Assembly (NCBI GenBank): GCA_020639295.1
Contig: JACKGY010000010.1
Coordinates: 150,001 to 203,524 of the forward strand
Source: Planctomycetota bacterium
GTDB lineage: Bacteria > Planctomycetota > GCA-002687715 > DRQF01
Reading direction: 5' to 3'
DNA: 53,524 bases
A program made the position numbers and the translations under genes. The notes under the pieces are model-generated. The model did no database searches. It was given only the letters and a program-made list of their open reading frames with translations, and was not told where the DNA came from. Positions 19,600 to 28,549 of the stretch are shown here, piece after piece; position 1 is the first letter of the stretch; every line of letters begins with the position of its first letter.

Positions 19600-21600
19600 A
19601 TGACCGACTTCCGCATCCACTGCGACTTCCAGCCCACCGGTGATCAACCGCGGGCGATCGCCGACCTCTGCGCCAGCCTCGAGAGCGGTCGCAAGTACTC
19701 GACCCTCCTCGGCGTCACCGGTTCCGGCAAGACCTTCAGCATGGCGCAGGTCATCGCGCGGATGCAACGTCCGGCGCTCGTCCTGGCGCCCAACAAGACC
19801 CTTGCCGGTCAGCTCTACAGCGAGTTTCGTGAGCTCTTCCCCGAGAACGCCGTCGGCTACTTCGTGTCCTACTACGACTACTACCAGCCCGAGGCCTACG
19901 TCGTGGCCACGGACACCTACATCGCCAAGGACTCGGCGATCAACGACCAGATCGACCGCCTCCGCCATGCCGCGACCCACGATCTCCTGACCCGGCGCGA
20001 CGTGGTCATCGTGGCCTCGGTGAGCTGCATCTACGGCATCGGCTCGCCGGCTTCCTACGCCGACATGAGCGTCGAGATCAGCACCGACGCGGATCTCGAC
20101 CGTGACGAACTCCTGCGCCGACTGATCATGATGCAGTACGTGCGCAACGACTTCGCGCCGCGCCGCGGGACCTTCCGTGCTCGCGGTGACGTGGTCGAGG
20201 TCTTTCCGGCCTACGCCGAGGATCGCGTCATTCGCGTCGAACTCTTCGGCGACAGCGTCGACCGGATGAGCGAGGTCGATTCCCTCACCGGCGAGATCGT
20301 CGGCGAGCCCCGGCGGGTCGTCATCCACCCGGCCAGCCACTACGTCACGCCCAAGGAACAGCTCGATCGGGCGATCGAGTCGATCGAGGCCGAGAAGATC
20401 GAACGCATCGACACCTTCAAGGGCCGTGGTCGGCTGCTCGAGGCCCAGCGCATCGAGCACCGGACGAACCTCGATCTCGAGCTGCTCGAGGAGCTGGGTA
20501 CCTGCTCCGGCATCGAGAACTACAGTCGCCACCTCGACGGCCGCCAGGCCGGAGAACCACCCGCGACCCTGCTCGACTACTTCCCCGACGACTTCATCCT
20601 CTTCGTCGACGAGAGCCACGTCACCATTCCGCAGGTCGGCGGCATGTACCGCGGCGACCGCGCTCGCAAGACGAGCCTGGTCGATCACGGTTTCCGCCTG
20701 CCGTCCGCGCTCGACAACCGGCCGCTGCGGATCGAGGAGTTTCGCGACCGCGTCCATCAGGTCGTCTACGTCTCGGCCACGCCGGGCGACCTGGAACTGG
20801 AGGAGTCCGGAGGTGTCACCGCCGAGCAGCTGATCCGACCGACCGGTCTCCTCGATCCCCGCGTCCTGGTCAAGCCGGCGACCGGGCAGGTCGACGACCT
20901 GCTCGGCGAGGTTCGCGACGAGGTGGTGCGCAGGGGCAAGGTCCTGGTCACCTCACTGACCAAGAAGCTGGCCGAGAACCTGACCGAGTACTACCGTGAC
21001 CTCGGCATCCGCGTGCGCTACCTGCACAGCGACATCGACACGCTGGAGCGCCATGCGATCATCCGCAGCCTGCGGCTCGACGAGTTCGACGTCCTGGTGG
21101 GCATCAACCTCCTGCGCGAGGGGCTCGACATCCCCGAGGTCACGCTCGTCGCCATCCTGGACGCAGACAAGGAGGGCTTCCTGCGCTCGCGGCGTTCGCT
21201 GATCCAGACCATCGGCCGGGCGGCCCGCAACGTCGAGGGTCGGGTGATCCTCTACGCCGACCACGAGACCGACTCGATCCGCGCCGCGCTCGCCGAGACG
21301 GGGCGCCGGCGCGAGATCCAGGAGAGCTACAACATCGAGCACGGCATCACCCCGACCACGATCAAGAAGAAGGTGGCCGAGCTGCTCGATTCGGTCTTCG
21401 AGTCCGACTACGTCACCGTCGACCTCGACGCCGGCGACGACAAGGTGGAACGGCCCGAGGACCTGGAACGGATCCCCGAGATCGTGGCGGACATGCGCAA
21501 GAAGATGCTGGAGCTGGCCGAACAGCTCAAGTTCGAGGAGGCCGCCGAACTGCGCGACCAGATCAAGCGCCTCGAACGCCTGGAACTCGAACGTCCCTGA
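19600..21600 (+). CDS. uvrB: Excinuclease ABC subunit B
   Basis: This 666-residue ATP-dependent damage-verification helicase belongs to nucleotide excision repair. Walker A is GVTGSGKT (residues 38-45). The beta-hairpin that locks the strand contains YYDYYQPEAYV. The helicase motifs DESHVTIPQ and LVGINLLREGLDIPEV are intact. The C-terminal UVR domain (KFEEAAELRDQIKRLE), which binds UvrC, is present. The length matches the family. uvrC follows 20 nt downstream on the same strand, so the two are very likely one operon. No uvrA is in the window. Confidence 0.98.
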   Translation: MTDFRIHCDFQPTGDQPRAIADLCASLESGRKYSTLLGVTGSGKTFSMAQVIARMQRPALVLAPNKTLAGQLYSEFRELFPENAVGYFVSYYDYYQPEAYVVATDTYIAKDSAINDQIDRLRHAATHDLLTRRDVVIVASVSCIYGIGSPASYADMSVEISTDADLDRDELLRRLIMMQYVRNDFAPRRGTFRARGDVVEVFPAYAEDRVIRVELFGDSVDRMSEVDSLTGEIVGEPRRVVIHPASHYVTPKEQLDRAIESIEAEKIERIDTFKGRGRLLEAQRIEHRTNLDLELLEELGTCSGIENYSRHLDGRQAGEPPATLLDYFPDDFILFVDESHVTIPQVGGMYRGDRARKTSLVDHGFRLPSALDNRPLRIEEFRDRVHQVVYVSATPGDLELEESGGVTAEQLIRPTGLLDPRVLVKPATGQVDDLLGEVRDEVVRRGKVLVTSLTKKLAENLTEYYRDLGIRVRYLHSDIDTLERHAIIRSLRLDEFDVLVGINLLREGLDIPEVTLVAILDADKEGFLRSRRSLIQTIGRAARNVEGRVILYADHETDSIRAALAETGRRREIQESYNIEHGITPTTIKKKVAELLDSVFESDYVTVDLDAGDDKVERPEDLERIPEIVADMRKKMLELAEQLKFEEAAELRDQIKRLERLELERP

Positions 21601-21620
21601 CTCGATCGGCCGCCGAGACC

Positions 21621-23498
21621 ATGCCCGTACTGCCCTTCGCATCCAGTAGCCTCGAGCACGTGCCCGCCGCGCCGGGTGTCTACCTCTTCTTGGGCGAGCG
21701 GAAGGAGATCCTCTACGTCGGCAAGGCCTTGAACCTCAGGAGCAGGGTGCGCTCCTACTTCAACAAGAGCGACGATGGCCGCCTCGTGACCGTCTTCCTG
21801 CATCGCTTTGCCCGGGGCCTCGACTTCCTGGTGACCGGCAGCGAGCAGGAGGCGCTGATCCTCGAGAACAGTCTGATCAAGAAGCACGCGCCGAAGTTCA
21901 ACGTCAGGCTGCGCGACGACAAGACCTACTTCAGCCTGCGTCTGGACCTGAAGCACGAGTGGCCGTGGTTCACCATCGTGCGCAAGCGCAAGGACGAGGA
22001 CGGCGTCCTCTACTTCGGCCCCTACACCTCGGCCTCGGCCTGTCGCAGCACGCTCAACTTCCTCAATTCGATCTTCCCTCTGCGCAGCTGTCGCGACTCG
22101 GTGCTCTACAATCGCAGCCGCCCCTGCATCTCCCACGAGATCGGCCGCTGCGTCGCCCCCTGCGTCGATCTCGTCGACCGCGAGAGCTACCGGCGCCTGG
22201 TCGACGAGGCGGTCCAGTTCCTGCGCGGCCGCAATCGCGAGCTGGTGGCTCAGATCGAGGACCAGATGCAGGCGGCCTCGGCGCGGCTCGACTTCGAGCA
22301 GGCGGCCCTCCTGCGCGATCGGATCAAGGCGATCGAGACCACCATCGCCCGGCCCCACGTCACCCGCAACACCAGCGAGGCCTTCGACGTCATCGGTCTC
22401 TACCGCGCCGCCGACGAGACCCATCTCTGCATCCTCATGATCCGTGACGGTCAGCTCAGCTCGAGCTCGTCCTACCGCTTTCCGGCCCATCACGAGAGCG
22501 ACGAGCTGCTGCGGTCCTTCCTCGGCCAGTTCTACTCGCCGACCCGGCTGCCTCCGGCCGAGGTCGTCCTGCCCGAGGATTGCGCCGAGCTCGAGCTGAT
22601 GGCGGAGATGCTCGGCGAGATGCGCGGCTCCGCGGTCCGGATCAGCGTGCCCGAACGCGGCGAGAAGCGGCGCCAGGCCCTGCTCGCCACCCGCAACGCC
22701 GAACTGGCCTGGATGCAGCGCCACGAGCGCTCCGCCGAGGTGCAGGAGGTGCTCGGCGAACTGCGGCGGCAGCTCGACCTCGTCCATCTGCCGCGCCGGA
22801 TCGAGTGCTACGACATCTCGAACCTGATGGGGGCCCACGTCGTCGGCTCCGGCGTGGCCTTCCTCGACGGACGACCGGACAAGAACCGCTACCGCCGCTA
22901 CAAGATCAAGAGCGTGGTGGGGCAGGACGACTTCAAGAGCATGGCCGAGGTCATCCGCCGTCGTCTGCAACGTGGGCTGCGCGAGGACGACCTTCCCGAT
23001 CTGATCGTCATCGACGGAGGGCGCGCGCAGCTCGAGGCGGCGATGGCGGTCGTGCGCGAGCTGGCGGTCGATCGGGTCGACTTCGTCGGCCTGGCCAAGG
23101 CGCGTTCCGGAAAGCGCGCCGATCTGCCGGAGAAAGGCAAGGAACGGGTGTTCAAGCCGGAGTTGCCGGTCCCGATCATCCTCGATCAGAAGAGCCCCGA
23201 GATGAAACTCCTGGTCCGGCTCCGCGACGAGGCCCATCGCTTCGCGATCAGCTACCACCGCCGTCTGCGTGCGAAGAGCCAGGTGTCCTCGATCCTCGAG
23301 CACGTTCCCGGCATCGGCAAGCAGCGGGCCCGCCAGCTCCTGAAGGCCTTCGGCTCGGTGGCCGCGGTGTGCGCCGCGAGCGATGCCGAACTGGAGGGGC
23401 TCCCGGGCGTGACCGCCGCCCTGATCGCCAGGATGCGCGAGTTCTTCGCCACCCGCGGCCATCTCGAGGATGATCTCGGCGAACGCGAGGAGGACTGA
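21621..23498 (+). CDS. uvrC: Excinuclease ABC subunit C
   Basis: This 625-residue dual-incision nuclease belongs to nucleotide excision repair. The N-terminal GIY-YIG nuclease domain reads APGVYLF...ILYVGKALNLRSRV (about residues 17-45) and makes the 3' cut. A UVR motif (LDFEQAALLRDRIKAIE) is at about 217-233. The RNase H-like 5' nuclease domain begins ECYDISNLMGAHVVGSGV and has IVIDGGRAQLEAA. Tandem helix-hairpin-helix motifs (VPGIGKQRARQLL and GLPGVTAALI) end the protein. It is coupled to uvrB upstream and stops 9 nt before a convergent gene. Confidence 0.98.
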   Translation: MPVLPFASSSLEHVPAAPGVYLFLGERKEILYVGKALNLRSRVRSYFNKSDDGRLVTVFLHRFARGLDFLVTGSEQEALILENSLIKKHAPKFNVRLRDDKTYFSLRLDLKHEWPWFTIVRKRKDEDGVLYFGPYTSASACRSTLNFLNSIFPLRSCRDSVLYNRSRPCISHEIGRCVAPCVDLVDRESYRRLVDEAVQFLRGRNRELVAQIEDQMQAASARLDFEQAALLRDRIKAIETTIARPHVTRNTSEAFDVIGLYRAADETHLCILMIRDGQLSSSSSYRFPAHHESDELLRSFLGQFYSPTRLPPAEVVLPEDCAELELMAEMLGEMRGSAVRISVPERGEKRRQALLATRNAELAWMQRHERSAEVQEVLGELRRQLDLVHLPRRIECYDISNLMGAHVVGSGVAFLDGRPDKNRYRRYKIKSVVGQDDFKSMAEVIRRRLQRGLREDDLPDLIVIDGGRAQLEAAMAVVRELAVDRVDFVGLAKARSGKRADLPEKGKERVFKPELPVPIILDQKSPEMKLLVRLRDEAHRFAISYHRRLRAKSQVSSILEHVPGIGKQRARQLLKAFGSVAAVCAASDAELEGLPGVTAALIARMREFFATRGHLEDDLGEREED

Positions 23499-23507
23499 TC
23501 GGCGCGC

Positions 23508-24620
23508 TCAGGCGACGGTCGCGAGCCGGCAGGTGTCGCAGATCGCGGCCCCGGTCTCGGCCTGGCAACGGGGACAGTGGCGGTCCGCGGGCGCCCCGAG
23601 GGCGAGGGCCCGGGCGAGGAGCTCGGGATCGGCCCGTTCGAGCACGAGACGGGTCTCCAGTTCCCGCATGAAGTCGACCACGCGTCGGGCCGCGGCGCCG
23701 AGGTCCTCGATCGGCGGGATCGGATGCCGGAGATCCCGGAGGATCAGGCCGACCTGTCGAGCGGCGTCGTCGGCCCCGGCGAGCCGGGCGAGGACCGGCA
23801 GGGCGTGGCAGCCGGAGAGCGCGAAGCGGGTCAGGTAGTCGTGGGCTCGCATCGTCTCCGGGACGAACAGCGTCATGACCACGAGACGTTGCAGGCGTTC
23901 GGCCCGAAGCTCGGGATGAAGCCGGGCATGGGCGACGACGAAGCGGGACACGACCAGCAGGTTGCCGAGCAGGAGCAGGGGCAAGAGGAGGATCCAGCTC
24001 CCCGCGGCGCCGGCGCCCAGGAGCGCGAGGGGCAGGAGCAGGCCGCCGACCGCGAAGAGCAGGTAGAGGCGCCAGCGCAGCGCACCGAACTCGGCCTCGA
24101 TCTCGGTCAGGCGACGATCGACCCGGTCTGGATCGAGGGCTCCGGCCAGGGCCTCCTCGATCAGGCGGGCCCGCTCCTCGCGCGGGGCGTCGATCAGGTC
24201 CCCGAGCAGGTCGACCAGGTCGAGCGCGGCGGTCTCGTCCGCGGCCTCGACGAAGGGCTCGCCGTCGACCTTCACCCGGTGGCCGTCGGCTTCGATCTTG
24301 CCGATCCGATCCAGGGCGAGCGTCCGCCCCGACTGTCGCGGCCGCCCATGGAAGCTCCAGCAGCGTTCCTGGAAGGCGACGACGTGGTCCTGGTCGACGC
24401 TGATGGGGCAGGGCGTCACCGAATGGAGCGCTCGGAAGGGGGGCAGGATGCGGCCGACGACCGGCGAGCCGAGGCGGCTCTCGAACTGCGGGTCCGGCTG
24501 GCGCAGACGGCAGGCGCCCCGGTCGCCGATCAGGGCGAACGAGCCGGGACGAAGCCAGTGGCAGCACTGCCAGAGGTAGAAGAGGGACCAGACGAGGAGG
24601 AAACCCTGATCGGCCGTCAT
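23508..24620 (-). CDS. Membrane protein with C-terminal zinc ribbon, unknown function
   Basis: This 370-residue protein does not match a family I recognise. The N-terminus is hydrophobic (GFLLVWSLFYLW). Two adjacent membrane helices lie around residues 205-250 (LYLLFAVGGLLLPLALLG and WILLLPLLLLGNLLVV). The C-terminus carries CPRCQ and CDTC, a probable zinc ribbon. Its ATG overlaps the stop codon of the upstream DUF2167 gene (ATGA), so the two are translationally coupled. The start at 24620 is chosen for that overlap. Confidence 0.78.
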   Translation of the reverse strand: MTADQGFLLVWSLFYLWQCCHWLRPGSFALIGDRGACRLRQPDPQFESRLGSPVVGRILPPFRALHSVTPCPISVDQDHVVAFQERCWSFHGRPRQSGRTLALDRIGKIEADGHRVKVDGEPFVEAADETAALDLVDLLGDLIDAPREERARLIEEALAGALDPDRVDRRLTEIEAEFGALRWRLYLLFAVGGLLLPLALLGAGAAGSWILLLPLLLLGNLLVVSRFVVAHARLHPELRAERLQRLVVMTLFVPETMRAHDYLTRFALSGCHALPVLARLAGADDAARQVGLILRDLRHPIPPIEDLGAAARRVVDFMRELETRLVLERADPELLARALALGAPADRHCPRCQAETGAAICDTCRLATVA

Positions 24621-25552
24621 TTGGCCGGCGTGCTCCGCGTCCGGCTGCCGCCACGCCGGCCACCGCTGTCCGACGAACCGCCGCGACCGAAGAGCTTCTT
24701 GATGAAGCCGACGACGGCCAGGAACCCGATGACCAGGAACTTCCACAGCTTCGAGAGCAGGCCCGTCTTGGCGGCCAGCGCGAGGCCGCCGCCGAGGATC
24801 AGGCCCTTCAAGCCGTACTCGGCGATCTTGTCGCCCTTGCGGAAGTCGCCGTAGCGTTCGCCCTCCTGGTAGCGGAAGGCCTTCACGACCTGGGTCGCGC
24901 TGGTCTTGGCGGCGGCGTAGCCTTCCTCGGCGCAGACCAGGGTTGCGTCCATGACGCCCCGCCGGCCGAGGATGCGGACGTTGTGGTTGATCGAGGTCTC
25001 CTCGCCGCCATCGGTGATCTTGACCGCCCAGGTCAGCGCGCGCAGGTTCTCGTCGTAGTGCGGCTTCTCGGCCCAGCCCTTGTTCTGGAGGGCCGGAAGT
25101 CCGAGCGACTGGCGTTTCCTGTTGGCCTGCTTCTGGCCCTCGAGCATCGCCTTCATCAGCTCGTCGGCGTCTATGTCGTCCTTCTCGTCGTCCTCGACGT
25201 AGCCGACGTCATCGAAGCTGAAGTCGACGAACCAGCTCAAGTCCGGGTTCGCGACCAGGGCGAGCTGCTCGCCGCGCAGGTTGCCGAGGCGCTCGACGTA
25301 GTCGCGGGCCTGCTTCGAGTCGAGGCCGACCATGCCCTCCGGAACCATCACCACCGCGTGCGGACCGACCTTCAGCTCGGCCGGGCCCTGGACCCAGTTC
25401 AGGGAGCCGACGAATTCCATGAAGCGGCGGGCTTCCTCGGGAAGCTGCTCGCCATCGACCTCCCCGGTTTCCTGGGCCAGGATCGGGGTCGCGGCGGCGA
25501 AGACGAAGCCGAACAGAAGGATGCAGCAAAGCGCGGTCTTGGCGGTTCTCAT
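24617..25552 (-). CDS. DUF2167 family membrane protein
   Basis: This 311-residue protein has a signal peptide (residues 1-26, ending PILAQ). Its extracytoplasmic domain has the DUF2167 hallmarks LNWVQGPAELKVG and YQEGERYGDFRKGDKIAEYG. A C-terminal membrane region (GLKGLILGGGLALAAKTGL and LWKFLVIGFLAVVGFIKKLFG) is followed by a Gly/Ser/Arg-rich tail. ATG 25552 has a Shine-Dalgarno sequence, AGAGGCAG. The family is widespread in bacteria and has no established function. The gene is first in a coupled pair with the zinc-ribbon membrane protein. Confidence 0.9.
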   Translation of the reverse strand: MRTAKTALCCILLFGFVFAAATPILAQETGEVDGEQLPEEARRFMEFVGSLNWVQGPAELKVGPHAVVMVPEGMVGLDSKQARDYVERLGNLRGEQLALVANPDLSWFVDFSFDDVGYVEDDEKDDIDADELMKAMLEGQKQANRKRQSLGLPALQNKGWAEKPHYDENLRALTWAVKITDGGEETSINHNVRILGRRGVMDATLVCAEEGYAAAKTSATQVVKAFRYQEGERYGDFRKGDKIAEYGLKGLILGGGLALAAKTGLLSKLWKFLVIGFLAVVGFIKKLFGRGGSSDSGGRRGGSRTRSTPAK

Positions 25553-25655
25553 GATCTGCCTCTCTCGGGTCAGCCCGAGCGTAGGCCAGGGTCCCGGGGC
25601 TGTCCAGGTCGATCGGATCGGGGTCTCGTGACGAGACGAAGGGAGCCGCGACCCG

Positions 25656-25901
25656 TCAGTCGGCGCGCGGAACGGCGCCGAGGTCGAGCGCCGACAGCAT
25701 GTCCGGCAGGACGGCGATGAAGTCGTCCAGGTCACCCTCTTCGGGGCCGATCACCTCGAGGCGACCGGGTGCGGCGAGGCGGACCGAACCGCCTTCCGGG
25801 TCGAGTTCGAGTGGCAGGCTGACCGCCTCGCGGTGGAGTCCGAGCGAGTCGGTGACCTCGAGGACGCGGCGGGTGAGTTCCTTGAAGCGGGCGATATCCA
25901 T
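25656..25901 (-). CDS. Small protein of unknown function (81 aa)
   Basis: This 81-residue acidic protein begins MDIARFKELTRRVLEV and is predicted to mix an N-terminal helix with a beta-rich middle. It starts 3 nt after the stop of the FHA protein gene on the same strand, so it is probably in its operon. No cysteines, membrane segments or family signature are visible. Confidence 0.65.
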   Translation of the reverse strand: MDIARFKELTRRVLEVTDSLGLHREAVSLPLELDPEGGSVRLAAPGRLEVIGPEEGDLDDFIAVLPDMLSALDLGAVPRAD

Positions 25902-25904
25902 CGG

Positions 25905-26423
25905 TCAACGTCCCGAGATCAACATCTGGACCAACCAGAACAGGCCACCCGCGACCAGCAGCAGGCCGAAGAAGACCAGCAGCCTGAACCCGCCGTCGCG
26001 CTGGCCCATGTCCTGTCGCAACCAGAGGAAGGAGGTCTGGGTGGCATCCTCCTTGGCGAAGGGGCTGTAGCTGAGCGGGCGGTCGCGGACCTCCATCCCG
26101 CCGACTTCCTCGAGGACGATCTCGTCGCCGGCCAGGTCGGCGTCGGCGACGAAGTCGAACAGGGTCTCCCCGATGCGCAGCTCGTCGGCGTCGGTGAGTA
26201 CCGCCTTCTCGATCCGATTGCCGTTGAGGAAGGTGCCGTTCTTGGAGCCGAGATCCTCGACCATCCAGCGCCGGCCGAGGCGGTAGACGCGGCTGTTCTT
26301 CCGCGACATCCGAGTGTCCTCGACCGGAATCTCGTTGGCCGACAGGCGTCCGATCGTCTGGGACTCGCCGAGCACGAAGTCCCGGTCCTTGAGGACCCCG
26401 TTTCTCGCGATCAATCGTGCCAT
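25905..26423 (-). CDS. FHA-domain protein with C-terminal membrane anchor
   Basis: This 172-residue protein has a forkhead-associated domain, which binds phosphothreonine peptides, at residues 5-100. The signature elements are IGRLSANEI, SRKNSRV and VEDLGSKNGTFLNG. The C-terminus has one membrane helix (LLVFFGLLLVAGGLFWLVQML), so the FHA domain is tethered to the inner membrane. It probably recruits a phosphorylated partner in Ser/Thr kinase signalling. No kinase gene is in the window. It is the first gene of a small minus-strand operon and is divergent from the ABC transporter genes. Confidence 0.9.
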   Translation of the reverse strand: MARLIARNGVLKDRDFVLGESQTIGRLSANEIPVEDTRMSRKNSRVYRLGRRWMVEDLGSKNGTFLNGNRIEKAVLTDADELRIGETLFDFVADADLAGDEIVLEEVGGMEVRDRPLSYSPFAKEDATQTSFLWLRQDMGQRDGGFRLLVFFGLLLVAGGLFWLVQMLISGR

Positions 26424-26522
26424 CGCTCGCTCCCTGAACTCGCGATGCTATTCCTGCGGGAGCGCGCGCACAAGCCGGCGGACTCTTGATCGGAACCGGA
26501 AGCCCCGTTATTCAGGTGGGTT

Positions 26523-27371
26523 ATGGACGTGGATAGCGATCTCGCCCTGGTGGTCTCCGGCGTTTCGCGCCGCTACCGCGACGATTTCCGGCGGGCACCT
26601 CAGGCCGCTCTCGACGCCGTCGACCTGACTCTCGGCGCCGGGGAGGCGATGATGCTGGCGGGGCTGAACGGCGCCGGCAAGTCGACCTTTCTGCGTCTGG
26701 TCGCCGGTATCGAGCGGCCCGACGAGGGCCAGATCACGGTCCTCGGCAAGGGGCCACGGCATCCGTCGAGTCGCCGGCGCCTCGCCTACCTCCCCGACGG
26801 CGCCGAGCTCTTTCCCTTCCTCGACGTCCGCGAGACCCTGGCCTTCTTCGCCGCCGCGCGGGGACTCGGTCGCCGAGCGGCGCGCGCGGAGAGCGACCGG
26901 CTGATCGAGGTCTTCGGCATGGAGCCCTGGGCGAGGAAGCGGACCGTTAGCTTCTCGACCGGCATGCGCCGACGGCTCGCCCTCGCCTCGGCCCTGATCG
27001 GCGCCCCCGACTTCCTGCTCCTCGACGAGCCGGCCTCCGGCCTCGATCCCGAGGCGGCGCGGCTCTTCCTGGAGGTGCTGCGCCAGGAGAAGGCGCGCGG
27101 CGCCACCATCCTGATGGCCTCCCACCATCTCGCGCACGTCGAGGGACTCTGCGACCAGATCGCGGTGCTCGCCCGGGGGCGCCTGGCCTTCCGTGGCGCG
27201 GTCCAGGAACTCGCCCGCAAGCTCGGCCGCTACGAGGTCGACCTGAGCCTGCCGGCCGGCGCGGCCGAGGGAGTCATCGGCGCGGACCTGGCCGGCTCCA
27301 CGGTCGGTGAGCCGCGGCTCAGCGAACGGGCGCTCGAGGACTTCCTGATCGCCGAGAGCCGAGGCTCATGA
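26523..27371 (+). CDS. ABC transporter ATP-binding protein
   Basis: This 282-residue ATPase is of the CcmA / drug-exporter type. Walker A is LNGAGKST, the ABC signature is SFSTGMRRR, Walker B is LLLDEPASGLDP, and the H-loop is in ASHHLAHVEGLC. The last 50 residues form a small C-terminal extension. The stop overlaps the permease start (ATGA), so the subunits are coupled. The substrate is unknown. Confidence 0.93.
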   Translation: MDVDSDLALVVSGVSRRYRDDFRRAPQAALDAVDLTLGAGEAMMLAGLNGAGKSTFLRLVAGIERPDEGQITVLGKGPRHPSSRRRLAYLPDGAELFPFLDVRETLAFFAAARGLGRRAARAESDRLIEVFGMEPWARKRTVSFSTGMRRRLALASALIGAPDFLLLDEPASGLDPEAARLFLEVLRQEKARGATILMASHHLAHVEGLCDQIAVLARGRLAFRGAVQELARKLGRYEVDLSLPAGAAEGVIGADLAGSTVGEPRLSERALEDFLIAESRGS

Positions 27372-28549
27372 TCGGCGACCTGCGTGGCGCCGTGGCCCTC
27401 GCCCGCGTGACCATGTTCGAGTTGCTCCGGCGCGGCACCCTGCCGCTGGCCTTCCTCGGCCTCACGCTCTACGTCGGTTTTCTACGTCTACCGGTGGAAC
27501 TCGACCCGACCGCGGCGCGGGCGCGCTTCCTCGATCAGGCCTTCTCCGCCGGCGCGGCCGGGCTCGTGCTCGTGGCCGCGGTGGCCGGTCTCCAGCTGGC
27601 CGCCGGTCGCGCCCGCGGAGGCAGTGGCGAGGACCTCGCCCGGCAGGCGATCGGCGAGTCCGCGCAGCACTGGGGGCGGGCCCTGGGGCTGAGCGCCGTC
27701 CTGGTCCTGCTCGGCCTCGGCCTGGGGCTGACGATCATGATCAACGTCGGGCTGCGCTTCGACGACCTGGTCGGCGTCGAGGCGCCGATCCGCCACGCCC
27801 TCTCGAGCGAGGGCTTCCGCAACGAGCGCGAGACGCGCTTCGCCCGACCCGGTGCCAGCGCCGAGGCCCTGGTCTTCGATCTCGGCCACGGTGACCCCGA
27901 CCAAGCGCTCGAATTCCGCTTCTCTCCGCGGCTCCTCCTGGTGGGCCGGAGCGCGGCGCTGCGCGCCGGCGTCCCGATCGCGCTCGAGATCCGGGCTCTC
28001 GATGGCGGATACCGCCGCCGTCGCGTCCTGGAACTACACGAGGGCAAGCCGCTGCGGGTCGCGCTCGACCTGCCTCGGGCCCAGCGCGGACGTCTGGCGA
28101 TCACGGTGGAGAATCCGGGATCCGGCTGGTTGATCGGCTTCACCCGCGGCGACGCCACGATCCTCGCCGGGGCCGACTCGCTCGCCGCGGCGATCCTCAG
28201 GGCCGGGCTCATCCTCGGCCTCTACGCGGCCTTCTTCGCCATGATCGCCTACTTCCTCCGCGGTCGTGTCGGCGCGGTCTCGGCCCTGCTCCTGACGCTC
28301 GCCTTCGCCCTCCTGTCCTCGTCCTTCGCCCAGGTCGAGGATGGCCTCTTCGACCGGCTGCCGGGGGCCGGGAGGGAGGTCGCGGCCACGCTGCTCGGAC
28401 TGCTGCTGCCCGACTTCGCCCGCCACGACGTCGCCGCCATGCTCGTGCGCGGCGTCTCGCCCGCCTGGGCGCAGGTCGGCGACGCCGGCCTTCGCCTCGC
28501 GATCGGCTCGGTCCTGGTCGGCTTCCTCGCCCGGGTGAGGAAGAGCTGA
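27368..28549 (+). CDS. ABC transporter permease (ABC-2-like) with a large extracytoplasmic insert
   Basis: This 393-residue membrane protein has helices near the N-terminus (LPLAFLGLTLYVGFL, GLVLVAAVAGLQLAAG, LSAVLVLLGLGLGLTIMIN) and more near the C-terminus (AGLILGLYAAFFAMIAYFL, ALLLTLAFALLSSSFA). About 130 soluble residues between them look like a beta-rich domain (DLGHGDPDQALEFRFSP). Coupled by overlap to the ATPase before and to the gene after, it forms a three-gene operon. The substrate is unknown. Confidence 0.85.
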   Translation: MIGDLRGAVALARVTMFELLRRGTLPLAFLGLTLYVGFLRLPVELDPTAARARFLDQAFSAGAAGLVLVAAVAGLQLAAGRARGGSGEDLARQAIGESAQHWGRALGLSAVLVLLGLGLGLTIMINVGLRFDDLVGVEAPIRHALSSEGFRNERETRFARPGASAEALVFDLGHGDPDQALEFRFSPRLLLVGRSAALRAGVPIALEIRALDGGYRRRRVLELHEGKPLRVALDLPRAQRGRLAITVENPGSGWLIGFTRGDATILAGADSLAAAILRAGLILGLYAAFFAMIAYFLRGRVGAVSALLLTLAFALLSSSFAQVEDGLFDRLPGAGREVAATLLGLLLPDFARHDVAAMLVRGVSPAWAQVGDAGLRLAIGSVLVGFLARVRKS